64,000 nucleotides of DNA from Lachnospiraceae bacterium KH1T2 (GTDB lineage: Bacteria; Bacillota; Clostridia; Lachnospirales; Lachnospiraceae). The notes below the pieces were generated by a model. That model worked only from the letters and a program-made list of their open reading frames with translations. It searched no databases and was not told where the DNA came from. The position numbers were made by a program, and so were the translations under genes. How positions within the stretch are numbered: the first letter of the stretch is position 1; each line of letters starts with the position of its first letter. Of this stretch, positions 42,961 through 51,483 are shown in pieces. The DNA is taken from assembly GCA_900114405.1 (NCBI GenBank), contig FOSY01000009.1:54061-118060 (forward strand). The letters run 5' to 3'.

Positions 42961-43019
42961 TTTATTGTGGAGTACGTCACAGACGTGCATGAAATCTTAC
43001 TCGAAAAGGAATTAAGCCA

Positions 43020-44474
43020 ATGAACCTAAAAGAACAAAACCGTGCTCCCATCTATGAAGCAGTAGAACATTTTCGAAAACAGCATGTAGTTCCCTTCGAC
43101 GTGCCCGGTCACAAACGAGGCAGAGGAAACCCGGAACTGGTCAATTTTCTCGGTCAGCAATGCGTCGGTGTTGATGTTAATTCGATGAAGCCATTGGATA
43201 ATCTGTGTCATCCGGTGTCCGTCATTAAAGACGCGGAAGAACTCGCCGCTGATGCATTTGGCGCAGCGCACTCTTTTTTCATGGTAGGCGGAACTACTTC
43301 TGCAGTACAGGCAATGGTACTTTCTGCATGTAAAGCCGGCGATAAGATCATTTTGCCGCGAAACGTACATAAAAGTGCCATCAATGCTCTTATCCTTTGC
43401 GGAGCCACACCTGTTTACATTGATCCTAAAGTAGACAAGGAGCTTGGCATCCCGCTTTCTATGGAAGCTGAAGATGTAAAAGCTGCCATGGAAGCAAATC
43501 CTGACGCAAAGGCTGTGCTTGTAAATAATCCCACGTACTATGGAATATGCTCAGATCTCAGAACTATCGTAAATCTTGCGCATGAACACAATATGCTCGC
43601 TCTCGTTGACGAGGCACATGGAACACACTTTTATTTTAGCGATAAACTTCCCGTCTCAGCGATGGAAGCCGGTGCAGATATGGCCTCTGTTTCCATGCAC
43701 AAATCAGGCGGAAGTCTCACCCAGAGCTCACTTCTGCTTCTAGGGCCACGCATGGATCATGGATATGTGAGCCAGATCGTAAACCTTACTCAGACGACAA
43801 GTGCATCCTATCTTCTAATGGGAAGTCTTGATATTTCCAGAAGAAACCTTGCACTCCACGGCAAAGCTTCATTTGAGAAAGTTGCCGAAATGGCACAGTA
43901 TGCAAGAAATGAGATAAACGCTATCGGCGGATACTACGCTTATGGAAAAGAACTTATCAATGGTTCAAGCGTATTTGACTTTGATGTCACCAAGCTCGTT
44001 GTACTTACGCATAAGATCGGCCTTGCCGGAATCGAAGTATATGACCTTTTAAGAGATGAATATGATATACAGATGGAATTTGGCGATATTTCCAACCTCT
44101 TAGCATACATTTCCATCGGTGACTCCATACAGGACATTGAACGCTTAGTTGGCGCTCTTGCGGATATAGAGCGGCTTTATGCGAAGCCCGCCAAAAATTT
44201 CTTTACTGCTGAATATATATCACCTGAAGTTGCAGTCACTCCGCAAAAAGCCTTTTATTCTGCAAAAGAGCCGCTCGCTCTTGATAAATGCATAGGACGT
44301 ATCGTGGGTGAGTCTGTAATGTGTTACCCTCCGGGAATCCCGATCCTGGCTCCGGGAGAGGTGATAACTCAGGATATTTTGGAATATATAAAGTTTGCCA
44401 AAGAAAAGGGATGTTCCATGCAGGGCATGGAAAGTGACGACCTTTCCTACCTCAATGTTCTTTCAGAATATTAA
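43020..44474 (+). CDS. speA: Arginine decarboxylase-type PLP enzyme (SpeA, fold type I)
   Basis: A 484-residue decarboxylase of the Orn/Lys/Arg class related to Bacillus SpeA. The PLP lysine is K228 in SMHKSGGSLTQSSLL; the N-terminal FDVPGHKRGRG and the DEAHGTHF segment (the aspartate that holds the PLP nitrogen) are typical. AAAAGGA precedes the ATG. In the company of agmatine deiminase and N-carbamoylputrescine amidase the likely substrate is arginine, giving agmatine. It opens a six-gene operon. Confidence 0.9.
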   Translation: MNLKEQNRAPIYEAVEHFRKQHVVPFDVPGHKRGRGNPELVNFLGQQCVGVDVNSMKPLDNLCHPVSVIKDAEELAADAFGAAHSFFMVGGTTSAVQAMVLSACKAGDKIILPRNVHKSAINALILCGATPVYIDPKVDKELGIPLSMEAEDVKAAMEANPDAKAVLVNNPTYYGICSDLRTIVNLAHEHNMLALVDEAHGTHFYFSDKLPVSAMEAGADMASVSMHKSGGSLTQSSLLLLGPRMDHGYVSQIVNLTQTTSASYLLMGSLDISRRNLALHGKASFEKVAEMAQYARNEINAIGGYYAYGKELINGSSVFDFDVTKLVVLTHKIGLAGIEVYDLLRDEYDIQMEFGDISNLLAYISIGDSIQDIERLVGALADIERLYAKPAKNFFTAEYISPEVAVTPQKAFYSAKEPLALDKCIGRIVGESVMCYPPGIPILAPGEVITQDILEYIKFAKEKGCSMQGMESDDLSYLNVLSEY

Positions 44475-44496
44475 TAAAATTTAAGGAGTTAGCGCC

Positions 44497-45360
44497 ATGC
44501 AGTTTTGGTTTGAAGAGTTCCATACCCGTAATACTAAGATGGGTATACGCGTTGATGAGCAGCTTTTTTCCGGCAAAAGTGAATATCAGCAGATCGATGT
44601 TTTTAAATCTCCTGAATTCGGACGTTTTCTCTGCTCTAATGGCAGTGTAGTTTTTTCCGAGGCCGATGAATTTGTATATGATGAAATGATCGTGCATGTT
44701 CCCATGGCTGTCCACCCAGGCGTAAAAAGAGTGCTTGTAATAGGCGGAGGCGATGGAGGTGTCGCAAGAGAGCTCAGTTACTATAAAGAAATAGAAAAAA
44801 TTGATGTCGTCGAAGAAGATAAACTTTTTGTAGATGTCTGCAAAGACTGGTTTCCTGACAACTCTGTCGGACTTGAAGACCCACGAGTGGAGATCTACTA
44901 CGAAAACGGTCTCCGTTTCCTGCGCTCTCACCGCGACTGCTACGACCTGATAATCAACGACTGTACTGATCCGCTCGGTCATACAGCCGGAATGTTTACA
45001 AAGGAATTTTACGGTAACTGCTATCGCGCACTTCATGAAGACGGGATCATGGTATATCAGCATGGAAGTCCTTTCTATGACGAAGATGAAGAATCCTGCC
45101 GCGCTATGCATCGTAAAGCTTACCGAAGCTTCCCGATAAACCGTGTTTATCAGGCACATATCCCAACCTGCCCTGCAGGATATTGGCTATTTGGATTTGC
45201 TTCCAAAAAATATCATCCGCTTAAGGATTTTAATGAGGCAAGATGGAATGAGAGAAATATTAAAACTTGGTATTATACAACAAATTTACATATGGGTGCA
45301 TTTATGCTTCCAAAATATGTTGAAGATCTTTTACTAGAGGAGGAAAACAGATATGAGTAG
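44497..45360 (+). CDS. speE: Spermidine synthase (aminopropyltransferase)
   Basis: A 287-residue aminopropyltransferase. The cofactor loop is GGGDGGVARELSYY near residues 82-95, the VVEEDKLFVD acidic segment binds the nucleoside, and the catalytic region reads INDCTDPLGHTAGMF, where most family members have DPxGPA. AAGGAG lies before the ATG. SpeE needs decarboxylated S-adenosylmethionine, but no speD is in this cluster. The next gene overlaps its end by eight bases. Confidence 0.9.
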   Translation: MQFWFEEFHTRNTKMGIRVDEQLFSGKSEYQQIDVFKSPEFGRFLCSNGSVVFSEADEFVYDEMIVHVPMAVHPGVKRVLVIGGGDGGVARELSYYKEIEKIDVVEEDKLFVDVCKDWFPDNSVGLEDPRVEIYYENGLRFLRSHRDCYDLIINDCTDPLGHTAGMFTKEFYGNCYRALHEDGIMVYQHGSPFYDEDEESCRAMHRKAYRSFPINRVYQAHIPTCPAGYWLFGFASKKYHPLKDFNEARWNERNIKTWYYTTNLHMGAFMLPKYVEDLLLEEENRYE

Positions 45361-46612
45361 ATTATTGGTCATCGGATGCGGCGGGGTTGCACAGGTTGCG
45401 ATTCGCAAATGCTGCCAAAATAGTGAGGTTTTCACAGAGCTTTGCATAGCAAGCCGCACAAAGTCAAAATGTGATGCACTCGCACAGAAATTAGAAGGTA
45501 AGACAGCTACAAAGGTAACTACAGCACAGGTAAACGCTGACAATGTAGATGAGATAATTTCCCTCATCAAGTCATATAAACCGGATCTCGTACTTAATGT
45601 GGCTCTGCCATATCAGGATCTTGCGATCATGGATGCCTGCCTTGCCTGCGGTGTTCATTATGTCGATACAGCAAACTATGAGCCTGAGGACACAGATGAT
45701 CCGGAATGGAGAAAAATCTACGAAAAGAGATGTAAAGATCTTGGATTTTCTGCTTACTTCGACTACTCATGGCAGTGGGCTTACGATCAGAAATTCAAGG
45801 ATGCCGGTCTTACCGCACTTCTCGGTACAGGTTTCGACCCGGGTGTAACCAGCGTATTTACTGCATATGCTAAAAAGCATTACTTCGACGAGATACACAC
45901 TATCGACATTCTCGACTGCAACGGTGGTGATCATGGATATCCATTTGCTACTAACTTCAACCCTGAGGTTAATCTCCGTGAAGTAAGTGCACCGGGCAGT
46001 TATTGGGAAGATGGTCACTGGGTAGAAGTTCCTGCAATGAGCATCAAGCGCGAGTACGACTTCCCGCAGGTCGGCAAGAAAGATATGTATCTTCTTCACC
46101 ATGAAGAGATCGAGGCTCTTGCAAAAAATATCCCGGGCGTCAAGAGGATTCGTTTCTTTATGACTTTTGGTCAAAGCTACCTCACACATATGAAGTGTCT
46201 TGAAAATGTAGGAATGCTTTCGACAACTCCTATTGACTTTAACGGTCAGAAGATAGTTCCTATACAGTTTTTGAAGGCTCTCCTTCCGGACCCTGCTTCA
46301 CTTGGTCCAAGAACTGTAGGAAAAACCAATATCGGCTGTATCTTTACAGGCATTAAGGACGGCAAGGAAAAGACGATCTTTATCTATAATGTATGTGATC
46401 ATCAGGAATGCTACCAAGAGGTAGAAAGTCAGGCTATCAGCTATACAACAGGAGTTCCTGCGATGATCGGTACAGCACTGGTCGCTACTGGAAAGTGGAA
46501 TACTCGTGGTGCTCACACGACAGACGAATTTGATCCTGATCCATACATGGAAATGCTCAATAAATTTGGTCTTCCATGGGTGGTAGATGAAAATCCTGCA
46601 ACAGTTGAATAA
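45353..46612 (+). CDS. Carboxyspermidine/carboxynorspermidine dehydrogenase (saccharopine dehydrogenase-like)
   Basis: A 419-residue enzyme with an N-terminal NAD(P) site (LLVIGCGGVAQVAIRKC) and the saccharopine-dehydrogenase-like C-terminal domain (VSVFTAYAKKHYFDEIHTIDILDCNGGDHG). This subgroup condenses putrescine with aspartate semialdehyde to carboxyspermidine. It directly follows speE (AGGAGG inside the speE end) and precedes the matching decarboxylase, which fixes its role in the alternative spermidine route. Confidence 0.9.
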   Translation: MSRLLVIGCGGVAQVAIRKCCQNSEVFTELCIASRTKSKCDALAQKLEGKTATKVTTAQVNADNVDEIISLIKSYKPDLVLNVALPYQDLAIMDACLACGVHYVDTANYEPEDTDDPEWRKIYEKRCKDLGFSAYFDYSWQWAYDQKFKDAGLTALLGTGFDPGVTSVFTAYAKKHYFDEIHTIDILDCNGGDHGYPFATNFNPEVNLREVSAPGSYWEDGHWVEVPAMSIKREYDFPQVGKKDMYLLHHEEIEALAKNIPGVKRIRFFMTFGQSYLTHMKCLENVGMLSTTPIDFNGQKIVPIQFLKALLPDPASLGPRTVGKTNIGCIFTGIKDGKEKTIFIYNVCDHQECYQEVESQAISYTTGVPAMIGTALVATGKWNTRGAHTTDEFDPDPYMEMLNKFGLPWVVDENPATVE

Positions 46613-46625
46613 TACAGATATTTTC

Positions 46626-46650
46626 GAAACCCGCAGTGTATGCGGGTTTC
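46626..46650 (+). terminator. Intra-operon hairpin between the dehydrogenase and nspC
   Basis: GAAACCCGCA at 46626-46635 pairs perfectly with TGCGGGTTTC at 46641-46650. No long T run follows, so it may only reduce expression of the last three genes or protect the upstream message. Confidence 0.55.
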
Positions 46651-46666
46651 CTTATAAAAGAGGCTT

Positions 46667-47794
46667 ATGAAAGACACAGAACTTACGACTCCCGTGTATA
46701 TTGTTGACGAGTCAAAGCTTATACATAATCTTGAAATACTCCATAAGGTCGAAGCTGATACCGGCTGTCATATCTTACTGGCTCAGAAAGCATTTTCAAT
46801 GTTTAGGGTTTATCCTTTGATAAAGCAATATATATCCGGTGCAACTGCCAGCGGATTATTTGAGGCAAGGCTGGCTCATGAAGAAATGGGCGGTGAAAAT
46901 CACGTTTTCAGTCCTGCCTACACCCCTTCTGAAATGAATGAACTTGTAAAGATATGCGACCATATATCATTTAACTCCATCAACCAACTGGAAGCTCACA
47001 GAAAAACGTGGGCAGAAGCTAACGTGAGTGTCGGCTTACGTATCAATCCGGAATTTTCAACTCAGGAAGGGCACGAAATATATGATCCATGTGCCAAGGG
47101 TTCGCGCCTTGGGATAAGGCTCTCCGATATGCCTGAGTATCTGCCTGAAGGTGTTGAAGGAATTCACTTTCACACATTATGCGAGCAAGGTGCTGAGCCG
47201 CTCGCAGAAACAGTAAAGGCTGTTGAGTCCGGCTTTGCTCACTACCTCAAAGAAGCAAAATGGATAAACCTCGGCGGCGGACATCACATAAGCAAAAAGG
47301 GATATAATCTGGACTTATTGAAAAAAGTGATAAAACACCTTATCGATACCTACGACCTCGAAGTATATCTTGAGCCGGGTGAAGCAATCGCACTGGATGC
47401 GGGTTACCTGCATACGACAGTTATGGATATCGTCGAGAACACCTTACCAATCCTCATATTGGATGCTTCGGCGGCCTGCCATATGCCTGATGTTTTGGAG
47501 ATGCCCTATCGTCCACCGCTAAGGGATGCCGGTGAACCTGATGAGAAAAAATTCACCTGCCGGCTTGCATCGAGAACTTGTCTCGCCGGTGATGTGATAG
47601 GCGATTACAGCTTCGATAAAATGCCGTCTATTGGGGACCGCCTGATATTTGAAGATATGGCGATCTACTCTATGGTAAAAAACAACACGTTTAATGGAAT
47701 GCCGCTTCCCGACATCGCACTTATGCACCCGGATGGTGATTGTGAGCTTGTAAAGCACTTTGATTATAGTGATTTCAAGGGACGGCTCTCCTGA
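46667..47794 (+). CDS. nspC: Carboxynorspermidine/carboxyspermidine decarboxylase
   Basis: A 375-residue PLP decarboxylase of the alanine-racemase fold. The PLP lysine is K41 (LLAQKAFSMF), the glycine-rich INLGGGHHISKKGYN loop binds phosphate, and LEPGEAIALDAGYL and the catalytic cysteine region SRTCLAGDVIGDY close the site across the dimer. It removes CO2 from carboxyspermidine to give spermidine. The ribosome site (AGAGG) is weaker than its neighbours'. Confidence 0.92.
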   Translation: MKDTELTTPVYIVDESKLIHNLEILHKVEADTGCHILLAQKAFSMFRVYPLIKQYISGATASGLFEARLAHEEMGGENHVFSPAYTPSEMNELVKICDHISFNSINQLEAHRKTWAEANVSVGLRINPEFSTQEGHEIYDPCAKGSRLGIRLSDMPEYLPEGVEGIHFHTLCEQGAEPLAETVKAVESGFAHYLKEAKWINLGGGHHISKKGYNLDLLKKVIKHLIDTYDLEVYLEPGEAIALDAGYLHTTVMDIVENTLPILILDASAACHMPDVLEMPYRPPLRDAGEPDEKKFTCRLASRTCLAGDVIGDYSFDKMPSIGDRLIFEDMAIYSMVKNNTFNGMPLPDIALMHPDGDCELVKHFDYSDFKGRLS

Positions 47795-47813
47795 CTTTTG
47801 CGAGGAAACTTAT

Positions 47814-48917
47814 ATGCTGATAAATAATGCTAATCCGACCGTTGATGGTTTTCACATGCCTGCAGAATACGAAAAGCATCACGGTACACTTTTGATATGG
47901 CCTACACGCCCCGGAAGCTGGGGGAAAAATCCTGTTGCTGCGCAAAAAGCTTTTATAGAAATCGCCAAAGCTCTTTCGCCAAATGAAAAAGTATATTTCC
48001 TTTCAGATGCCGAGCATATTTCCGATGCACGCAAAGCTCTTTATGGCATTGCAGAAGTCTATGAGATCCCAACAGACGACTCATGGGCACGCGATGTAGG
48101 ACCGACCTTTGTTTCAAACGGCAGAAATTTACGTGGTATAAATTGGAAATTCAACGCATGGGGCGGAAATTATGACGGTCTTTATGCTCATTGGGAAAAA
48201 GATGATAAAGCGGCTGTCAGCTTTTGTGATGCTATAGGTAAAGACTGCTATGATCTTAAGGACTTTGTACTCGAAGGCGGCTCTATACATACTGACGGCG
48301 AGGGGACTCTTCTTGTAACAGAAGCCTGTCTTTTAAGCAAAGGGAGAAACCCGTCTCTTTCAAAAGATCAGATCGAGGCTCGTCTAAAAGATGCTCTTGG
48401 AATTTCAAAAGTGCTCTGGCTCCCGCGAGGTATCTATAATGATGAAACAAACGAGCATGTCGATAACGTCTGCTGCTTCATAGCCCCCGGCGAAGTCGTG
48501 CTTGCATGGACTGATAATAAAGATGATCCTCAATATGAACTTTCCCATGCTGACCTTGAATACCTAAAGAATGCCACTGACGCCAAAGGCCGCAGGATAA
48601 AAGTCCATAAACTCCCTATCCCAGATGTCCCGATCTGCATAGAAGAAAGTGATCTTAACTTTGAATTTGAAGACGGAGAAGATATAAGGGAAGTTGGTGA
48701 ACGTCTTGCAGCAAGCTATGTTAATTTTTACTTTGCCAATGACATTTTACTGCTGCCGCAATTCGGCGGTGTAAACTGTTCCAGCGATGAAAGAGCGTAC
48801 TCTATAATGTCAAAGCTCTGCCCTGAAAGAAAGATCATTGGCATAGATTCCAAAGCTATACTGCTTGGAGGCGGAAATATCCACTGCATTACTCAGCAGA
48901 TACCTTACTACTCATAA
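47814..48917 (+). CDS. aguA: Agmatine deiminase
   Basis: A 367-residue guanidino-modifying enzyme converting agmatine to N-carbamoylputrescine. Typical segments: MPAEYEKHHGTLLIWP, DDSWARDVGPTFV (active-site acids), FNAWGGNYDGLY, NEHVDNVCCFIAPG and the C-terminal catalytic C358 in GGGNIHC. The ATG at 47814 with GAGGAAA upstream is chosen; the 18-codon extension to 47760 overlaps nspC and shows no family similarity. Confidence 0.95.
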   Translation: MLINNANPTVDGFHMPAEYEKHHGTLLIWPTRPGSWGKNPVAAQKAFIEIAKALSPNEKVYFLSDAEHISDARKALYGIAEVYEIPTDDSWARDVGPTFVSNGRNLRGINWKFNAWGGNYDGLYAHWEKDDKAAVSFCDAIGKDCYDLKDFVLEGGSIHTDGEGTLLVTEACLLSKGRNPSLSKDQIEARLKDALGISKVLWLPRGIYNDETNEHVDNVCCFIAPGEVVLAWTDNKDDPQYELSHADLEYLKNATDAKGRRIKVHKLPIPDVPICIEESDLNFEFEDGEDIREVGERLAASYVNFYFANDILLLPQFGGVNCSSDERAYSIMSKLCPERKIIGIDSKAILLGGGNIHCITQQIPYYS

Positions 48918-48937
48918 AATCTACAAAGGAGTCTACA

Positions 48938-49819
48938 ATGAGCCTAGTTAAAGTTGCCGCAATTCAGATGAATTGTACGAATGACCCAAAAGAAAATATC
49001 GATCACGCAGAAAAGCTTGTGAGAAAAGCAGCCGCTGAAGGTGCTAATATCATACTTCTTCCTGAACTTTTTGAGCGCAGATACTTCTGCCAGGAAAGAC
49101 GCTATGAATATTACAGCTTTGCCTCTGCTCCCGAAGAAAATCCTGCAGTTATCAGATTTTCAGCACTTGCCAAAGAGCTTTCTGTCACTATGCCCATAAG
49201 CTTTTACGAAAAGAGCGGCACAAGACTTTTTAACTCTATAGCGATGATAGACGCTGACGGAAGCCTTATGGGCGTTTATCGTAAAACTCATATCCCTGAC
49301 GATCACTATTATCAGGAAAAATTTTACTTTACCCCAGGCAATACCGGCTTCAAGGTATGGAACACATGCTATGGAAATATCGGTGTCGGAATATGCTGGG
49401 ATCAGTGGTTCCCTGAAGCTGCAAGATGTATGGCTCTGAGCGGCGCAGACATACTCCTCTACCCCACAGCCATCGGCTCTGAGCCAATCCTTAATGTTGA
49501 CAGTTCAGGGCATTGGAGACGCACCATGCAGGGGCATGCTGCAGCTAATATAATCCCGGTAGCCGCTGCAAACCGATATGGTCTCGAAAAAGTAGAGCCA
49601 TGTCAGGAAAACGGTATGCAGTCTTCTGCTCTTACTTTTTATGGAAGCAGCTTCATAACTGACGCCACAGGCGAAATCATAGCTTCTGCCGGACGAAATG
49701 AAGACGCGATACTCTACGCAGAATTTGATTTTGCACAGATACGCGAAGAGCGTTTATCGTGGGGACTCTTTAGAGACAGGCGACCTGAATGCTACGGAAT
49801 TATCGCTGATTTAACGTGA
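48938..49819 (+). CDS. aguB: N-carbamoylputrescine amidase
   Basis: A 293-residue nitrilase-superfamily amidase. The catalytic triad is Glu in LLPELFERRYFCQ, Lys in YRKTHIPDD and C153 in GVGICWDQWFPEA. It splits N-carbamoylputrescine into putrescine, CO2 and ammonia. AAAGGAG precedes the ATG. It is the last gene of the operon and is followed by a strong terminator. Confidence 0.95.
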   Translation: MSLVKVAAIQMNCTNDPKENIDHAEKLVRKAAAEGANIILLPELFERRYFCQERRYEYYSFASAPEENPAVIRFSALAKELSVTMPISFYEKSGTRLFNSIAMIDADGSLMGVYRKTHIPDDHYYQEKFYFTPGNTGFKVWNTCYGNIGVGICWDQWFPEAARCMALSGADILLYPTAIGSEPILNVDSSGHWRRTMQGHAAANIIPVAAANRYGLEKVEPCQENGMQSSALTFYGSSFITDATGEIIASAGRNEDAILYAEFDFAQIREERLSWGLFRDRRPECYGIIADLT

Positions 49820-49825
49820 TATAAA

Positions 49826-49861
49826 AACCCATTGGTTGAGGAAAACCTCTTCCAATGGGTT
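49826..49861. terminator. Bidirectional terminator between aguB and mgsA
   Basis: AACCCATTGG and TTGAGG pair with CCTCTT and CCAATGGGTT around AAAA. The genes on both sides converge on it. Confidence 0.88.
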
Positions 49862-49865
49862 CATT

Positions 49866-50336
49866 TTACTTAAGAGTTTCAGCTCTGCGAGCAATATTTT
49901 CTTTGAAATTGATGACGTCGTGGTCATACTCCTCATCCATAAGAGTTGAGTGAATAAGAAAATCAGCTGTAGCTTTGTTATTCGCAAAAGGAATATCATA
50001 AACCTGTGCAATTCTCATTAAAGCCTTTACATCAGGGTCATGCGGTGCAGCTGTGAGCGGATCAGAAAAGAATATGACAAAGTCAATCTTTCCTTCTACG
50101 ATCTTCGCACCAATCTGTTGGTCACCACCAAGCGGGCCTGAATTGTAGCCTCTTACAGGAAGATCAGTCGCATCAGTTATCATACGAGCTGTCGTACCTG
50201 TGCCGCAAAGAGAATGTTTCTTTAATGTTTCGATATTATCTTTGCACCACTGAATAAGATCAGCCTTCATTCCATCATGTGCTATAAGCGCAATGCTTTT
50301 CTGTTTTTTAATCGTAAGTGTAATTTTTTCTGCCAT
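49866..50336 (-). CDS. mgsA: Methylglyoxal synthase
   Basis: A 156-residue enzyme turning dihydroxyacetone phosphate into methylglyoxal, a bypass of lower glycolysis. Motifs: IALIAHDGMKADLIQW, HSLCGTGTTA, the GPLGGDQQIGA loop with the catalytic aspartate, and FFSDPLTAAPHDPDV. The ATG at 50336 (GGGGTG upstream) matches the normal start of the family; the longer reading to 50381 does not. Confidence 0.93.
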   Translation of the reverse strand: MAEKITLTIKKQKSIALIAHDGMKADLIQWCKDNIETLKKHSLCGTGTTARMITDATDLPVRGYNSGPLGGDQQIGAKIVEGKIDFVIFFSDPLTAAPHDPDVKALMRIAQVYDIPFANNKATADFLIHSTLMDEEYDHDVINFKENIARRAETLK

Positions 50337-50445
50337 ACTTTGCACCCCAATTCTGGTATTTGCCGCGAATATCTGCGGCATAATTCATATTATAACTTCT
50401 ATGCACACATTATGCACGTGAATATTCTATTAAATTAAATTTATG

Positions 50446-50515
50446 TCACTCCCAAAACATATCATCCAAGGTTTTATCAAGTGCCTTGCAGATCTTTACA
50501 TTTTGTCGCCTGCGT
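50446..50515 (-). pseudogene. Possible 3' remnant of an HTH (XRE-type) regulator
   Basis: On the minus strand between the ZIP gene and mgsA the reading NVKICKALDKTLDDMFWE ends in a stop. It resembles the last helix of Cro/CI-type regulators (ICxALxCxxDDxF). Nothing of the rest is present. Confidence 0.35.
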
Positions 50516-50522
50516 ATTTAAC

Positions 50523-51305
50523 TCACCCAAGTGCAACATCCAATATCATCATCAGTACAAAGCCAATAGAAAAAGCAACTGTACCTGCATTGGAATGCTT
50601 TCCTTCCGACATTTCCGGAATCAGTTCTTCAACAACCACATAGAGCATAGCTCCTGCAGCAAATGCAAGCAGATACGGCAAAACAGGTACTACAGCACTC
50701 GCCGCAAGAATCGTTATAAAAGCCGCAATTGGTTCGACTGCTCCTGACATAACACCATACCAGAATGTTTTCGCCTTAGGCATTCCCTCAGCACGTAATG
50801 GCATTGAAACTATCGCTCCTTCAGGAAAATTTTGAATTGCTATTCCGATAGCAAGCGCAAGCGCTGCTGCTTTTGAGACACCGTTATGTCCCGCGATCCA
50901 TCCTGCATAAACGACACCTACAGCCATTCCTTCCGGTATGTTATGAAGCGTTACTGCAAGTATAAGTTTTGTCGTTCTCTTTAATTTGCTCTGCGGGCCT
51001 TCAACCATATTATCCATATGCATATGCGGTGTAACTTCATCCAGCAATAGTAAAAAACCGATTCCGACCAAAAAACCTACAGCTGCAGGTATAAATGAAA
51101 GTTTTCCCATCGCTTCACTACTGTCAATGGCAGGCTGTAATAGACTCCAAAAAGAAGCGGCCACCATCACTCCTGCCGCAAATCCCGTAAGGACTTTCTG
51201 CAATCCATCCGAAATCTGTTTCGAAAGCAGGAAAACCATGGCAGCACCAAGGCTTGTGCCGGCAAAAGGAATCAACAGTCCCATTATCACTTCACTATTC
51301 AACAA
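50523..51305 (-). CDS. ZIP family divalent metal transporter
   Basis: A 260-residue transporter with about eight helices. The metal-binding helices are recognisable: VTLHNIPEGMAVGV (H and E of the first site) and IGIAIQNFPEGAIVS (second site), and a His-Met loop THMHMDNM precedes them, as in zinc/iron importers. The most likely start is a TTG at 51305 behind AGGAGGACAAATTG; the first ATG is seven codons further in. Ends just before the HTH relic. Confidence 0.9.
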   Translation of the reverse strand: MLNSEVIMGLLIPFAGTSLGAAMVFLLSKQISDGLQKVLTGFAAGVMVAASFWSLLQPAIDSSEAMGKLSFIPAAVGFLVGIGFLLLLDEVTPHMHMDNMVEGPQSKLKRTTKLILAVTLHNIPEGMAVGVVYAGWIAGHNGVSKAAALALAIGIAIQNFPEGAIVSMPLRAEGMPKAKTFWYGVMSGAVEPIAAFITILAASAVVPVLPYLLAFAAGAMLYVVVEELIPEMSEGKHSNAGTVAFSIGFVLMMILDVALG

Positions 51306-51389
51306 TTTGTCCTCCTGTGTAGCTCACGATCTCGCCTATTCCTACATGATATTATAGCCTTTTTTGAATCCATTACAATTTTTTTACAT

Positions 51390-51436
51390 AAAAAAAACAG
51401 AATTGCTGCCGGTATATTGTCTAGACAGCAATTCTG
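51390..51436 (-). terminator. Terminator of metY
   Basis: CAGAATTGCTG and CAGCAATTCTG form a perfect 11-bp stem on the minus strand, followed by eight T residues, 48 bases after the metY stop. Confidence 0.9.
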
Positions 51437-51483
51437 GTTTCTCTCTAATATGTAAAGGGCTCTTTACATCATTGCGTAATTTT

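Noticed and set aside
44452..45159. 235-residue minus-strand ORF across speE
   Set aside because: Antisense shadow of the well-supported speE frame, with no family resemblance.
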